Origin: Chaunax sp. Z400
Lineage: Eukaryota > Chordata > Actinopteri > Lophiiformes > Chaunacidae
Direction: 5' to 3'
Assembly: GCA_037577475.1 (NCBI GenBank)
Contig: CM075197.1
Span: 12,847,018 to 12,911,017, forward strand
Length of the DNA stretch: 64,000 nt
Part shown: piece after piece, positions 1 to 24,100 of the stretch
How positions within the stretch are numbered: the first letter of the stretch is position 1
Layout: each line of letters begins with the position of its first letter
Notes under the pieces: generated by a model
Told to the model about the DNA's origin: nothing
The model's database searches: none
Seen by the model: the letters and a program-made list of their open reading frames with translations, nothing else
Position numbers and translations under genes: made by a program

Positions 1-312
1 CCACCTCACTCACCTTCCCTGCATGCTTTTGCCTTCAGAGAGGGGGCAGATGCCAATACTGTCCACCAAGCAAACATTTCGCTATCTCTTCTCTCTCAAG
101 CACGGACACACCCATTGCAGTCTACGTGCACATAAACCTTTTGCGCAGTGGGATGAGATGCCTTGCTCCAGGGCAGTGATTCATTTCACCGTACTGAAAG
201 CGAGGGCACTGCAGCACCAGGCCACATCCGCACAGCTAGCCTGGATTTAAGCAGAAAAGTAGTGCAGAACTGAAAAGAAAAGGAATGAAAGGATGATGAA
301 AGGGAAGAGTAC
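1..312. other. arhgdig intron 3 sequence
   Basis: This stretch lies beyond the exon 3 donor. I read both strands for the next RhoGDI exon (the conserved F-V-L-K-E-G-V-D-Y block) and did not find it. A short open frame on the plus strand (23-250) has no recognisable content. Confidence 0.6.
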
Positions 313-10690
<10,378 letters not shown>

Positions 10691-10984
10691 GGTGCCTCTC
10701 TGGGGGGGCTGCACCCTGTGCGACGGCTGGCAGAAGAAGAACCAGAGGAAGGAGGAACCTCCACAGGTAGCAGCAAAGTAGCAGAGCAGGGATGGATTAA
10801 ACAGGAGAGCAAGACTTGGATTGGAAAGAAAAGGGGGGTCAGACGAGCATTGTCTCCCCTGGAGGAAATTTAAAAATTGTAGTTGGAGGGGCTGAAGGGG
10901 AGAGGAAAAAGTCCTGTGTGAGGGAGACAGAGGCAGAGAGGCAGGGAGGGTATCCTTGGGTGTGGATGTGATGGGGATGTGAGT

Positions 10985-11030
<46 letters not shown>

Positions 11031-11250
11031 GGAAGGAGAGAGGGAGGGTGATGGAGAATCAGCAGACAGAAGAAGCAGCTGGCTTATACACTTCTTCTCT
11101 TTTGTAAACTAGAGCAAACAGAAAGGAAAATAAAAGCTCAAATCGACGCCTTTCAGCAGTTGTTGCTGTTTTTCTCATGCAGCGGTGAGGATGCTGGAAG
11201 CTAACGGTGGAGATTCTGGGTTAGTCGGCAGAGCTGTCTGCAGCAGCATG
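10691..11250 (-). promoter_or_regulatory. Likely 5' UTR and promoter region of arhgdig
   Basis: This sequence lies immediately upstream of the exon 1 ATG. It contains a (GA)n run at 10991-11027 (CT-rich on the sense strand). I see no clear TATA box and cannot place a start site; the assignment rests on position only. Confidence 0.4.
10991..11027. repeat. (GA)n microsatellite upstream of arhgdig
   Basis: About 18 GA dinucleotides, about 300 bp upstream of the arhgdig start codon; a (CT)n homopyrimidine tract on the sense strand, a common feature of non-TATA vertebrate promoters. Confidence 0.9.
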
Positions 11251-11309
11251 TGTTTGTGCTACTCAGACACTGGCTATCGATTCGCAGACTAGCCCTCCCC
11301 TCCTCCCCC

Positions 11310-11339
11310 TCCTCCTCCTCCTCCTCCTCCTCCTCCTCC
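11310..11339. repeat. (CCT)n trinucleotide tract
   Basis: About ten CTC units, followed to about 11.7 kb by generally pyrimidine-rich DNA that creates a spurious 161-codon open frame. Confidence 0.9.
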
Positions 11340-12579
11340 ACGTGTCATCAGCCTGGAGACTGCAATGAGCTCATCCTTTACCCCCCTCCCTCTTTCTCTT
11401 TTTCCCTCACCTCTCCCCCTCTCTTTTCCCTCATTCCTTCTCACGCAACTCTTTCATGCCTTTGCTTTCCCTTTCATTTTTCATCACTTTTACGTTGTCC
11501 ACTCTCTGCCCCCACGTATTCATCACTGTGTCACACCGTCTCTCCGTCTCTATTCATCTCCCCCCTCCTTCTCCTTCTTCTTTATCTCCCTCTGTCTTTT
11601 ACTGACCACACCCTGTCAGCATTATGCTTCAATCATGACTCTTACTCTCTTTTTTCCCCCTCAGTCCTTTTAATCCATCATCAGTTTTGTCTGGTTCTGT
11701 CCTCCTCCTCTCTTCTGACATCCCTGGAGCAATGAGAGAGGATGTAGCACGGTAGAATATAAAAGGGGGTCACTTCTCCCCACTTGACAATCAGACATGC
11801 TCCCTTTCACACACCTTGTTAATCTGTCATTCAGCGGTTGTTCGGCTGTCATGTCGTGTGAGACACTTATCTCATCTTCTGTCTCTCAGTTTCTCCAGCA
11901 AACCTTAGCCTGGTTTTATTTTACACCCACATACAGTATATATATATATATATATACTCTAAACATGGAGAGGATAGGGTTTGGTGGTATTTGACTGAAC
12001 ACAATTCTGCCAAGGAGTCTCCCTGAATGATCTGTACAGTATTCAACTTAAAGAACAAATTCCACATAATATAACATATAACAAAATATACAATTTAGAG
12101 CGTTTAAAATTGCACACTTCCAATATCTATTTGGAAAAAAACTAACATCCGATTACATTTTGCACAAACTGGGATAGCTGGCTCCAATAATAAGGTTTAT
12201 TTTATTGTAATGTATTTTTGCTGAGACACTGAACATGGAACAGCTCGCATGCAGCCAGCTAAAAGATTCCAAAATATAAATCTAAGAACACTTTGCACAC
12301 AAACTGCGAGCCGAAAGACTAAAATGAGATTCAAACAGAGGATTTTTCAGGCCAACCAGACATGACTTGAAAGGTTCAGTTGAAAAGGCTCAGTTATTGA
12401 TGTGAAGCACAGCAGGAGGTCAAGATAAACAGTGAGGTCACCTTGCTTTCCGCCACAATACAATAACGTCGTGAAAAATAGATGTTATTTTAAAAAGATT
12501 TCAGAAGATTTATTTTTTTTTAAAAGAAAAGATAAAAGCATGTTTCTTGTACAAATCTATCATTTTTAAAATTATTGAT

Positions 12580-12900
12580 AACAGTAAAAAACTGATTTAA
12601 TATGGTTGCCTTGTGCGAACAATCTCCCAGTCAAAGTCAGCAGTGGGTATGTCCTAAACCAAGTAGTGCTGTAAATCCATTATATCCATATTACTTCATG
12701 GTAATATAAATCAGCAGATCAGAGTGGAAACCATTACATTTATGCTTGAACAGACCAGTCATTGATGGTGTCACGAGGAGTGTCTCAGCATAAGGAGCCC
12801 CACAGGATTCAGCTGTGGAGACTCTCATTTTTTTTAAATTTTTTTTTACTCAAACAGGAAAAACCTGCTAAAATGCTGAGCAGGCAGCGACCAAGGGGTC
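12580..12900. repeat. Duplicated non-coding block, copy 1
   Basis: Diverged direct repeat of 15506-15840. Shared landmarks in the same order are 'gtcagcagtgggt', 'atataaatcagcag', 'gtgtctcagcataaggagcc' and 'aggattcagc'. Spacing between the copies is about 2.95 kb. Not recognised as a known transposon, and no shared open reading frame was seen. Confidence 0.75.
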
Positions 12901-13104
12901 TCCAGCTGCTCGGAGGTATTATCTTAAAGTCAGCGGCTCAACCCTCATCTGAACTACTCATCTGTTCAGGCAAAATACAGAACCAGAGCTTTGAGAGAGC
13001 GACATGCTTTACAACAGTGCAACCAACAAAAAAGAATCCAAACTTCTGATTGACAATAAATTGTTTAACATAATTAACTATTAATACATAAAGGCCAAAA
13101 TTAA

Positions 13105-13220
13105 AGGAATATTTTGGTAAATGTGTTTATTTGCTGTCTTGCTAAGAGTTATATGAGAAATAGATAAAACTCATGTCTGTATGATAAATATAAAAGTACA
13201 GCCAACCGAACACCTCTAAA
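13105..13220. repeat. Interspersed fish repeat, copy B
   Basis: Contains 'tttgctgtcttgctaagagtt' style text followed by 'atgagaaatagataaaactc' and 'catgtctgtatgataaatat', matching the inner part of the repeat also seen at 505-650 and 54040-54140. Confidence 0.55.
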
Positions 13221-13469
13221 ACTCACTAATTAACACATTATTTCTTTAATTCAAATAAAAACAAAGTGCAATACTGTAGCTGGTTTGATGAATTTTGTTT
13301 TACTAAACAATATTTGGACGCGGTTGGAGGAAGGGTGGATACATTTCTATCCACATTGGATCTGTGTGGGAACACCATGGTTGTGAGTTATCTGGGTACT
13401 CTAGTTATCATTTCTGACGTTTATAAGACAACGGCCAAACGTTACTTTATCATCGCGGTACGGTGTAAA

Positions 13470-13565
13470 TGACAATAAATTGCATCTGCCAACACTTATA
13501 CCGCACAATTTACATGCACGAAAAGGAGTAGGAAGAAGTGTAAACTTATATAATCCTACCCCTCA
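13470..13565. repeat. Interspersed fish repeat sharing text with 34.4-34.55 kb
   Basis: Shares 'gacaataaattgcat' and 'gccaacacttatacc' with 34484-34545 and continues with 'aaaaggagtaggaagaagt' and 'aatcctacccc', a tail commonly met in fish interspersed repeats. Confidence 0.6.
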
Positions 13566-14684
13566 AGTTATTCCATTAAGCTGTGGGTATATGAGCTCTG
13601 GTAATTGCCTTCTCTCTCTCTCTCTATCACTGTCCCACACACTAAGAGACACCATATGTAATCTATACACTCGGGGTGTACTGTATGTATAAGCAGTGTC
13701 TAAATGGTTTTCCAACAGGCTTCTGGGTGGTGAACATTTATCTCTGCTCAGTGTGGAAAGAATAGTCCGCCTCATTTGAAGCCCATTCAACCATAACCAC
13801 CTCATTTAGTCCGACAGAGAATGAAATAACCCAGATGCTAATTCTCTAGAGGAACCACTTGATGTAATAAAAGTACTAGATGGGCACTGATGGATGAATA
13901 AATGCAAAAGGTGTTCGTCAAGCAATGGCTGAGTAAGTATGGAATAAATCAAGTGTGTTTGGGGATGAAGGAATGAGTACGAGGGTTTTTTTGTCAGGTG
14001 ATGAATGAGTATTGTGTGTCACACAAAACCAAAGACTGTAAGTATATAATTATAAACTATGCTCATAGCATTGTTTGTTGCTATTGGTTTGCGACATTAA
14101 TCGTGTTTCCATCGACATGTTTTATCTGCATTTTGAAGTATTCCATTAGAAAAGGCTGAAATGGCAAAATTCGGAATCACGTCGATTTAGCAATTTTGTA
14201 GCTCGTTTGAGGCGATTTTTGCCTTCTATTAAAACAAATGAATGCGCTCAATTGCAGAAGAAGATAAATAATGATAATGAGATTCTGCTCTCAGTGTTTT
14301 GTTTGAAAAACAAATCTATTTTTTCTCTCATAGCCAGTCAAGGTCGTCTTTGTCGTCTTCTTCGCCTTCTTCTGAGTCATCTTCATCACAGTCTTTGTCA
14401 TTATCGTCATTGTTGTCTTCATCGCCTTCTTCTTCTTTTTTATGGTTTTTATGGTTTTTTAAGTTTTTCTGATTCCCAAACTCCAGTTTCTTCTTCTGTG
14501 TTAATGTCAGCCATGCATGTTGTACCCTCTGAAGAATCAACACTTTATTTATCCTAGTTTAATCGCTTCATATTGGTGATCAGAAACACACAAAATGTAA
14601 TTTTTTTTTCTTCAATGCAAAAGCTCCCTTCAAAGTCTCTTGATAATAAGATGGAAACACAGCTATATTGTCTGTCTGTCTATT

Positions 14685-14850
14685 GGTTGGTCACCTCCAG
14701 ACTGAAATATCTCAACATGAATGGATTCCATTAAATGTTCAACTTATATTAACGCCTCTCAGCGGATAAATCCTAATGACTTTGGTGATGCTCAGACATT
14801 TCCTCTAGCAACACCACGAGCTTGGGATTTGAAGTTTTGGGCAAAATGTC
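14685..14850. repeat. Fragment of a common percomorph interspersed repeat
   Basis: Recognisable phrases 'actgaaatatctcaacatga', 'gactttggtgatgctc' and 'tcctctagcaacaccacgag' belong to a repeat that is ubiquitous in percomorph genomes. A second piece of what looks like the same superfamily is at about 22330-22500. Confidence 0.6.
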
Positions 14851-15505
14851 TCAGCAATTTTTGCATGTATTGCCAATAATTTGGGCACATGCAGTGATCC
14901 TCAGGGCGAAATCTTAATAACTTTGCAATAACTGCAACATTAAAGTGATGCAAACATGAATTCTATTCCAAACATTGTTCCACAACGTATAAAAAGTGGA
15001 AAGGATTTGATTCTCTGCACAAAATCAAATAGAGATGAGTTGTTTCTCACAAGTTGTTTACGTACAGGTAAAGAATCCCTCATATTGGTAAAAAGCTTGA
15101 GCCTCTTGCACAAATCAATTATGTCAAAGTGATTAACAAACGTGGTTTTCTAGGAGACTGGCAGAATCATTTTACTATATAATAATTTTTCAATACCCAA
15201 ACAGTGCTATCCATTATCTTACATCTCTTCAACTAACTAATACATTATAATTTTAACATCTTTATTTTATTTTTTCAGAAAAAACTAAAACTAAAATATA
15301 GATGTCAAATTACATCATCATTTCTACAATTTCCCTGCAGGCATCAATGGAGTATTTCAGATTTTGATATCTTTAATTTGTATAAAAACCTCTAAAAAGT
15401 TTAAAGCTACTGTGACTGGTCTGAAGCCTTGAATTGTATTTGACATAATGATCGTCCCAATGAATCTTGTCAGAAGTAACTATATTTGGAGGAGAGGTAT
15501 AAATC

Positions 15506-15840
15506 TATTGTTGTAAAATTATTAACAACAGTAAAAATTAATGTAATGTTCTTGCCTTGCGCTACCAATCACCCTTGTCAGTGTCAGCAGTGGGTGTGTC
15601 TCCTGTCTGTCCTTAAGCAAGTAGAGCTAAAAACCCATTTTTTCTATATCGCTTTAGGGAAGTATAAATCAGCAGCAGGAGTGGTCCCCAGTGGAATGAC
15701 TGGCATCTATAAAATGTGTGCTTGAACAACGTCGTCATGGACGGTGTCATAAAGAGTGCCTCAGCATAAGGAGCCCCCAGGATTCAGCCATGCAGAGCCA
15801 CATTTTTTAAATAAATATGAAAAACATGCTCAGCAGCCAA
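15506..15840. repeat. Duplicated non-coding block, copy 2
   Basis: Partner of 12580-12900, same orientation, diverged by substitutions and small indels. Confidence 0.75.
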
Positions 15841-17637
15841 TGACACTCCTGCTGCCCCAGTCTATCAAATGGGGCATTGTGGTTGAAAAGACAGCTGTTC
15901 CATGAATTTATTTCAAATCACAATGAGTGATAAACTGTTATTGTCCAAGCTTACAAGAAACCCGAGACAATAAGACAACATAAAGTTTACCAAAATAAGC
16001 AGCTGTTTGTTCGGGCAGATATGAAGACAACAGAGAACATTAAAGAAAACAAGAGAATTGTAACCCTATAAACAACCTAGCGCACTTCATGGATTTCTAG
16101 GAAAATTTTTACATTAGAATAATACTTATATATAATAATAACAATAATAATAATAATTATATACAATTAGCCCATTCTCCTGGGCTTTAACCTCAACTGG
16201 ACAAACAGCAACAAATCAACAAACCTGATTCCCCAGCCCAGTCCAACAAAGCCTTCATGTTTGAATGAAATCTGAATTATGTAACTGGGATTTAACAGTT
16301 CTTCTACTGGTGTGGAGCTCAGCTACCTGAATCCACATATAACCAGGGGCTGTTTAATCAAAAAAAAAAAAGCAATCAGAGCTAAAAGTAAAGTGTTATA
16401 TTTGAAAATGGAACGACTGATTTTTGTCAATGAAGTAATTTGGCACGTATGGGTGTTGTTTTTCTTTCCTCTGGCCTTAACCTGACATCTAGTGGAGACT
16501 CGGAGAAGTGATGTAAGTCTCTCTCTCTGTTTCTCTCTCTCTCTCTCTCTCACATGACCACTGTAACGGGAGTTAAAATGTCCCCAAATCAATCAAATCA
16601 TATAACAATAGATACATTTTAACTTTATTAATTCACAAAAGGTGTATCCAGTGGTTATAAAATTGAGCATATTTATATTTTAACATCTAGAACTTTACAA
16701 GAAAACAAAGACCAACAAGGACACAAAATCAAAGGTTAAAACTAATGAAGTACACGAAGATCAGGAATTACTGTAACAGTGATAATTGAAGAAATGTTAG
16801 ATTTACAAACTGACTAAATTAAATATAAATCAGAGTAGAATTAGTTTTTTTTGTGGTACCTCGACTGTGCAGAAACAAAAGGATTGCTTTAGACAGAAGG
16901 TGTAAACAACAGTTAACATTCTCAACAAAGATGTCTTCAGTAGTAGGTCAAAGTGCAAACATTAAGGGGTGTGAAAAACGATGTTTGTACCTCTGAGTAT
17001 CAATCTTTTTTTACTTTAATATAGTTTAACGACTAACAGAAAGAGGAGGGATCTGCATCTCATGTAATAACATATCTCTTAAGCCAAATGAGACATGATT
17101 AAGTCTCCTCTCCATTCTTCAAACACATATGAAAAGTGTCTTGAATGATGGGATATGTAGAACCCAAAGTTTGCCTGGCAGGCACGAGCCTAAGCTGCAC
17201 ACTCCAAATTAAAACAAGCATTCAAACATCAACAATAAATAAGGGCATTCGCTCAGTGCAAAACTACACAATAATGGAAAATACTAACATTTCTCCCATC
17301 GCAAAAGACCTTAAACAATCAGTGAAGTTGTTATGAACCGACTCCTGAACATGAACATTCACTCAGAATCAGGTTTTCAAAGCAAACCACTTGAAATGTC
17401 TTGTTTCGTTCACTAACAAGACATAAAAAGCATCCATTTAAATGACCTAAAAAAAGGAATTAATCAGTGTTATTATCACAACAGAAGTAAAATTATTGTG
17501 ATGTTCAGGAAGCAGACTCAGAAAAGACAAAGAGACACGTGGAGATGTTTTTGTGAGGAAAACAATTTACCAGCTAACACGTGTCAAACTGATTATTCCT
17601 CTCTACTGGGCAAGGAAGCGTCTGCTTGGAAAAGATG

Positions 17638-18125
<488 letters not shown>

Positions 18126-21100
18126 CTATGTCTGTGCCAGCTGAAGTTCCTCCAGTCCATGTCTGCCCATATGATATCTGGCCAAGTCTTTCCTGGTCAC
18201 CAGTCCAACCACCTGTAGAGGGCAACAAACCAAATAAAGTGATATCAGAACCATCATCATCATCATCATCATGGCATTCAGATACATGATGTATACATAA
18301 AGAGGTGTTCTTGTGAAGGCCATAGACACACAGGGGAATTTTTTTTAAAAAGCATATAGGGATAGAAAGAGAATAACAAACACACACTCTTACCCTGTTC
18401 TCATCATCCACCACCACCAGGTGTCTGAGACCCAGCGCTCTGAACAGCTTAAACACACGAGGCAGAGACGTTTCCTGCAAACACAACATCTCTTTTTATA
18501 TAACCTTCATTCATTTGTACAAAACTAACCTATAATATATATTTTTTTAAACACAAAACGTCTTATGTAAAGTAATAGAAATAGAAGAGACAAGAACACA
18601 ATGGAAAAACTAGATCAAGCTACAGTAAATTTCAACAAACGCAAACAAACTAGATTTAATTCAACAAAAACACACAAAAAAAAAAGATATTGGTTAAAAC
18701 ATGTAAGAAGCCTTGAGGCAGGCATTGTATATGCAGACATTTTACATCTGTGTAACAGCCACAAGCAACATGTTTGTGTGTGTGTTACCTGTGGTACAGT
18801 GTAAGGCGTTGGGTTCATGAACTCAGTGAGGTCCATCATACACTCCCTCTCGTCCTGCGAGACGTGGATGCTCTGGATCGGGGGGAAGCGGGGATAGGCG
18901 TCCCTGAAGTCCTTCAGCTGCAGTTTCCTCTTGGTCAGCCGGGAACGGGCCAACTCCACAAACACCTGCCGGGACAGAGACGGGACAGAGACTGATTCCC
19001 CTCAAATAGAACGATGACACTTTCTAAAAGTATTGTCAACGTCTCTGTCCTATAACTGATGTTACCTTGTGCTTGAGGAGGACAATGAGCTGAGAGCGGA
19101 GGATGAGGCCGCACAGTTTTGCAGGCTGAATTCAAAGAAAAGAATACAAGGTGTGATTAACGAAATAAATGTTTCTATTTGCACTGAACTCTAAGGTTAA
19201 AATGAAATCCTCCTCTTGTACAGCACGATCAGTCTATAACGTTAGTGGCAGGAGTTTTCCCAGAAGTGCGGTGACTGCATGCCTTAATCGTCTACTTACT
19301 CTAGATACATTAGAACCAAGAGAGAAACCAAGCCTTTACAGTACCTCGTCACTACCGGAGACCTGCACGACAACTGGGAAGCCATTATGATTGGTAGATG
19401 TGCTGCTGAGGGTGTCCACGACAGTTCCCACCTTCTCTATCCTGTTCAAACAGGTGACTGGAGAACTCATCACTTCTCTGGTCGTGTGTAAAGACAATGA
19501 GAGCAAAACAAAGTGAGACGGTGCCACACAAAAATCTAATTCTAATATTTTTTTTTAGAACTGTTCACTTTGTTCTTTACAAGAGGAAATAAATGTTTCA
19601 GAACTCTCTCTCAGGTCTTTCAGTGTTTTGAATATAACTGATCGATCGTCAAACCAGAATGGCCCTCACTGAGCCATCGACAAACAGAAAGGACCTTACC
19701 TGGCGGTCAGCCAGTGGGAGGTGGCAGGAGCCTCCCAGTGCAGGAAGGGAACACTTTGTAACTTGATATGAATATCATACAAGCCCTGAAGAAGGAAGAT
19801 TCATGTCTGTCTCAGTGTCCCATTCCAAACAACATGCTAAGTATGAACAGTATCCAACGTATGCTTAGCGCTGTACTAAGAAATGATCATCATGTGCTTT
19901 ACCGTACTGCACCAACAGGAATCTACACTGCATCGTTACCACCAGATGTCAAACTGTGTGACTTTAGAGGCATTTTCCAGTTTGATTTAGAAAGAAAAAG
20001 AAGACAAAATGTGTTTTGAAGGATCCCAAGACTTTTTATTTTATTTGGAGCTGTTTCAATACCTGCCATTTATTTTTTATTTTCCATTTTCTGGATTGTA
20101 ATGTAGGGGCAATGTGGGGCTGGATTTTTTTCACTGACTTTAAGCAGGAAAATTGTCACCTTTTTGTGTTAATGTGTACAAACTTGAAATCTGTTGAGAC
20201 TCTGGGTGTTTGCATTCATTTGCGGATCCTTTCTGTAATGGATGCAGTAATATGGTTTTCTAACATCAGCCAGTGGGACAGATGGGAGGCGGGAGCAGAG
20301 TGTCTTTTTACTCACCTCTACAATGTAGTCTCCAACTATTTTGGCAGTCATGAGGACTAACATGATGGGAAGGCCATATGTGACATTTCCTGTAGCCTCC
20401 ACCATAATAACAGTCAAACTGAGAGTCATCCTCACAATGCCACCTGTGGAGAGCAGCAAGTTATTACTGGTGCAACCCTTTATCTTGATCTTAGTGAGTA
20501 TTAAACAGAATAAGTATAAACATGGATTATCTTTAAAAAGAAAAAGAGTTAAGAGGAGTCTGTTAGAGTTAACATGACTCACCTAACTGAGCTGCAGCTC
20601 CAATCAGGGCATATTTACCAGGGTCAGCCCAGATCTAAAAAAAACAAAACAAATAGATGCAGTTTAGTCAAATAGTGAGACATAAAATCAAGAATATTTG
20701 TTTAGTTCAAGAAGATCTCTACGCAAAAATTAATTCAAAAAAAAAGAAAAGAAAAACATTTTAAATCTTCCCTTTTGTGCTTTGAACAGATGATGACAGA
20801 AAGATGGAAAAACTACTTCTATCAGCATTTTTCCTCTTCAGTAAATCTAAATCCGATACTGGCATCAGAATTAGTAGGAAATGTGTTCTTAAGTTGTAAG
20901 AGTATCAACCCCTTTTTTACACAGAGGTCAGGCAATAGTGCCGCAATGAAGACCCTTCTCTACGCCGCCTTTGTTTGTTTACATTGAACAAAACAACGGC
21001 GGGACTATGCGGCGCTCCAGCTTCTGATTTTAAATAGCGAGCAGGCATTCTGCATGCAAAACAGCCATGATGTATAACACAGCAGCGCAGGCATCGAGTC

Positions 21101-24100
21101 GGATGTTTTACACATGCATCAAGCAGTGCATCTTTAACAAGGAAATAACATGTCACCAACAATGTTGGTGTGTCTGGTTGATTTTCTTCTTCTTTCGGCT
21201 AGCCGCTAACTGCTAGTAGCTGCTTTTTAAATCACCCGCTTGTGGATCACACATGCAATGCATCATCAAAAAGTGACACCTCCATCCTGTCCTGGGAGCT
21301 CACTCCACTTATACAGCCGTTTATTCAGCGCTGTAGCAATGACTACCCCATTACACCTTAGTAACATTTATACAGAACGGCGAGGTGTAATAAATGCTCA
21401 ACGGTCCCGCCATGAATTGACTTTGTAAAAGAGGCTTTTAGACTTTAATTCAACCAAAATTTCAACACAGGACCAAAAGATGTTATCTTGTCCTCATCCT
21501 ACAGAGTGGAGGATACTGCACACACACTAACCGAGTCGGCGGGGGTGATGGAGGACAGCAGTATTCCACACAATCTTCCCCAGGCTGCTCCTATTAGCAG
21601 TGATGGGATGAAGACTCCAGCAGAGACGGCCAGGCCGTACGTCCAACATGCCAGGAAGAAATACGTCACAGTGAACAAACTCAGGGTCAAAGGATTGTAG
21701 CTTCCTGTAAGAGAGAGAAGAAGAATAGACGACACATGGAAAAGAAAAATGGATAAAAAGGATAAGTGAGCAAGATAGTATTTCCAGTATAACATGTAAC
21801 AAAAAAAATTACAAAACAGGCTGGTTGAAACATGTTGTACATGATGATGTCCCCAGCGAACAGCTTTACCTGGCTGGTTGTGGAGGAGACTACGAACACT
21901 TTTCTCAGGAGTGTTGAAGAAGGCCGTTGCCATGGCGTTATATTCTCCATCTGCACAGAACAACTTCAAGAGACAGAAAATGATAAGAGACAGAAAACAA
22001 GAGAAAGACGTTTTGTGTCCTTGTTGAAGCTTTTACATGACATCTACCAGCTGCCGTACAATTCTACAACTAGGACTTAAAGGTAAGGATCGCTGAAGGA
22101 ATGCCAACCACATTTAATGTTTTCTGGGATCAGTGGCAAGCATGATGCCCTGAGTTTGAATCCTTTCTTCATCTTCCATGACTCTCCCAATAGTAACTCT
22201 CTTCCTAATCTGTCCAATAAAAGGCGAGAACACAGGAGACAAATGCAGGTATGTAGTAGTAAATGTAGCAGTCTTCTAAATATTTAATGAAATCTATCTA
22301 AAATTGCTTAATACTAATTACTTATAGGTACAGTGGTGCTTTTCAGCTAAATGCTACAACAGCATGCTACCATGCTCACAATGGCAATGTTAACATGCTA
22401 ATGTTGGCCGTGCATGTTTACCATGTTCATCCTCTTAGTTTGGCTCTTTTACCACTTATTAATTAGCACTAAACATAAAGTATAAGTGAGGCTGATGGGA
22501 ATGTAACTGTTTCAAAACAGACAATACTGTGATGCTTATGCAGATCAATCTTCTCTTATACTCATCATAGTCATCATGTAAATCAAGGTGTTTATTTTAA
22601 AATCATAAGCTTTAGCTTCATTACACGTCATCGTCGAAGCCAAGAGAAGTCAGGAAGAGGCTGCTTCCAGACTACTGACATGGGTGACATCTGTCAGAGA
22701 CGTGTGTGTGTGTACCTGCAGTGGGTACTCCTTAGTGTGCTCGGGCCCCAAAGGCTGACAGTCATTGGAGAAGTAGATCATGGTGAATGACACTGCCGCA
22801 GTCACTGCAGCAACTAACATGGCCTCCATCACTTGTAAACAAGGGCGATGAACATACCTGCAAAATAAAGGAACGTTTCAAACAATGGATGTACTGATGG
22901 TGCTGATATGTCATCAGCCTCAGCATGGACTTCCCCGTGTTGTTACAGTGGGTGCATGAGAACAGCTGTATGGAAAACAAAGTTTCCCTGCCAAATCTGC
23001 CATTTTGTGCCTTCAGGCAAGTCTAGTACGATTAATCATTCAGATGAAATGCAACCTTTATCTTTCTGATCACTCACTGTGTCAGATGACAGAGGAGTAT
23101 ATTTAGCCCAGGAGGCTGCTGAATTTGATACACTGAGCAAACACACAGGCTATGCTAACCAACATTACACACATTCTTTAGAATGTGTTCTTTCACCATT
23201 TCAAAAAGGTTTTGTAAGCATCCTATTCAGCATTTACATACATTATATAACACAGTATTTCTGGTAGGATTCATTTGTTTCAGTAGATTTATTCTGATTT
23301 TGTCTAATTAATAGCTAAAAACTATCACATCAAGTACAACTACAATAAGCCATATCAATTATATTCACAGGGCTTGTTGAGTTATTATATAACTGTATCT
23401 ACTATATAACTCATCATGCACACCCTGTGAATCTTGAGCCTTTAGGTTTTTATCATTCGTGAGTTAAAACCTCAATCATTAAACATTTTATATGATCATC
23501 ACATCTATTTAATCAATATTTTCTTCTTCTTTCTCTATCCTTAGTTGTGTTTGTATGTTTGTGTTGTTGTCCGTGTTTCATTTGTATTGTGTTACTGACT
23601 GATGTAGCATAATTATTGTATAACTAGCCCTGAGGCCTGCAGTTTTTCTTTTCTTTTGTTTTTATTTATTTAGTTTATTTGACAGGGACAATGCTTAATA
23701 AATATATTGTGCCAGATATAGCTCTCAGCTAATTTTGAAGCAGGTTTTGTGTTTAGCAATGGTGACTTCAGGGTTAACCCTTAGTTTACATCATGGTAAC
23801 TTCTGCTGCATGCCTAGCCCTCTTTGGAGCAGACTATAATCCAGATAAGAGATCAAAAGGTTAAAAAAAAAAAGCACAGCCTACTGACCATTCAGTTCTC
23901 TCAATTCTCAATCAATCAAAGAGGATCAGGAGCTCGGTGTACGGACCATGAGGTGTTCCCATGTATTCTGTCTTTTGGCTGTCATTTGGCTGCAGACAAA
24001 CCAATTCATTGTGATTTTGTTCACAAATATCCTACAACAGAGACTGATTGAAGCACTAGAGCAGGGCTATTCAATTGGTGGCCCAGGGGCTGGGTCCGGC

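Larger units (their letters stand above)
11251..17637. other. Intergenic region between arhgdig (5' end) and clcn7 (3' end)
   Basis: No gene recognised. It holds a pyrimidine-rich block (11.3-11.7 kb), two copies of a ~0.4 kb non-coding block (about 12.45-12.9 and 15.4-15.86 kb), and fragments of common fish repeats near 13.1, 13.5 and 14.7 kb. All open frames here are short and of low-complexity or unrecognised composition. Confidence 0.6.

Noticed and set aside
1..250. Possible fourth arhgdig exon
   Set aside because: None of the three minus-strand frames gives the conserved RhoGDI block that should follow MDLTG; the donor-like GGTGAGTG near position 10 has no supporting coding text.
11250..11735. 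161-codon open frame on the plus strand
   Set aside because: Composition is Ser/Leu/Pro from a pyrimidine-rich tract with a CTC repeat; no domain, and an overlapping frame is equally open.
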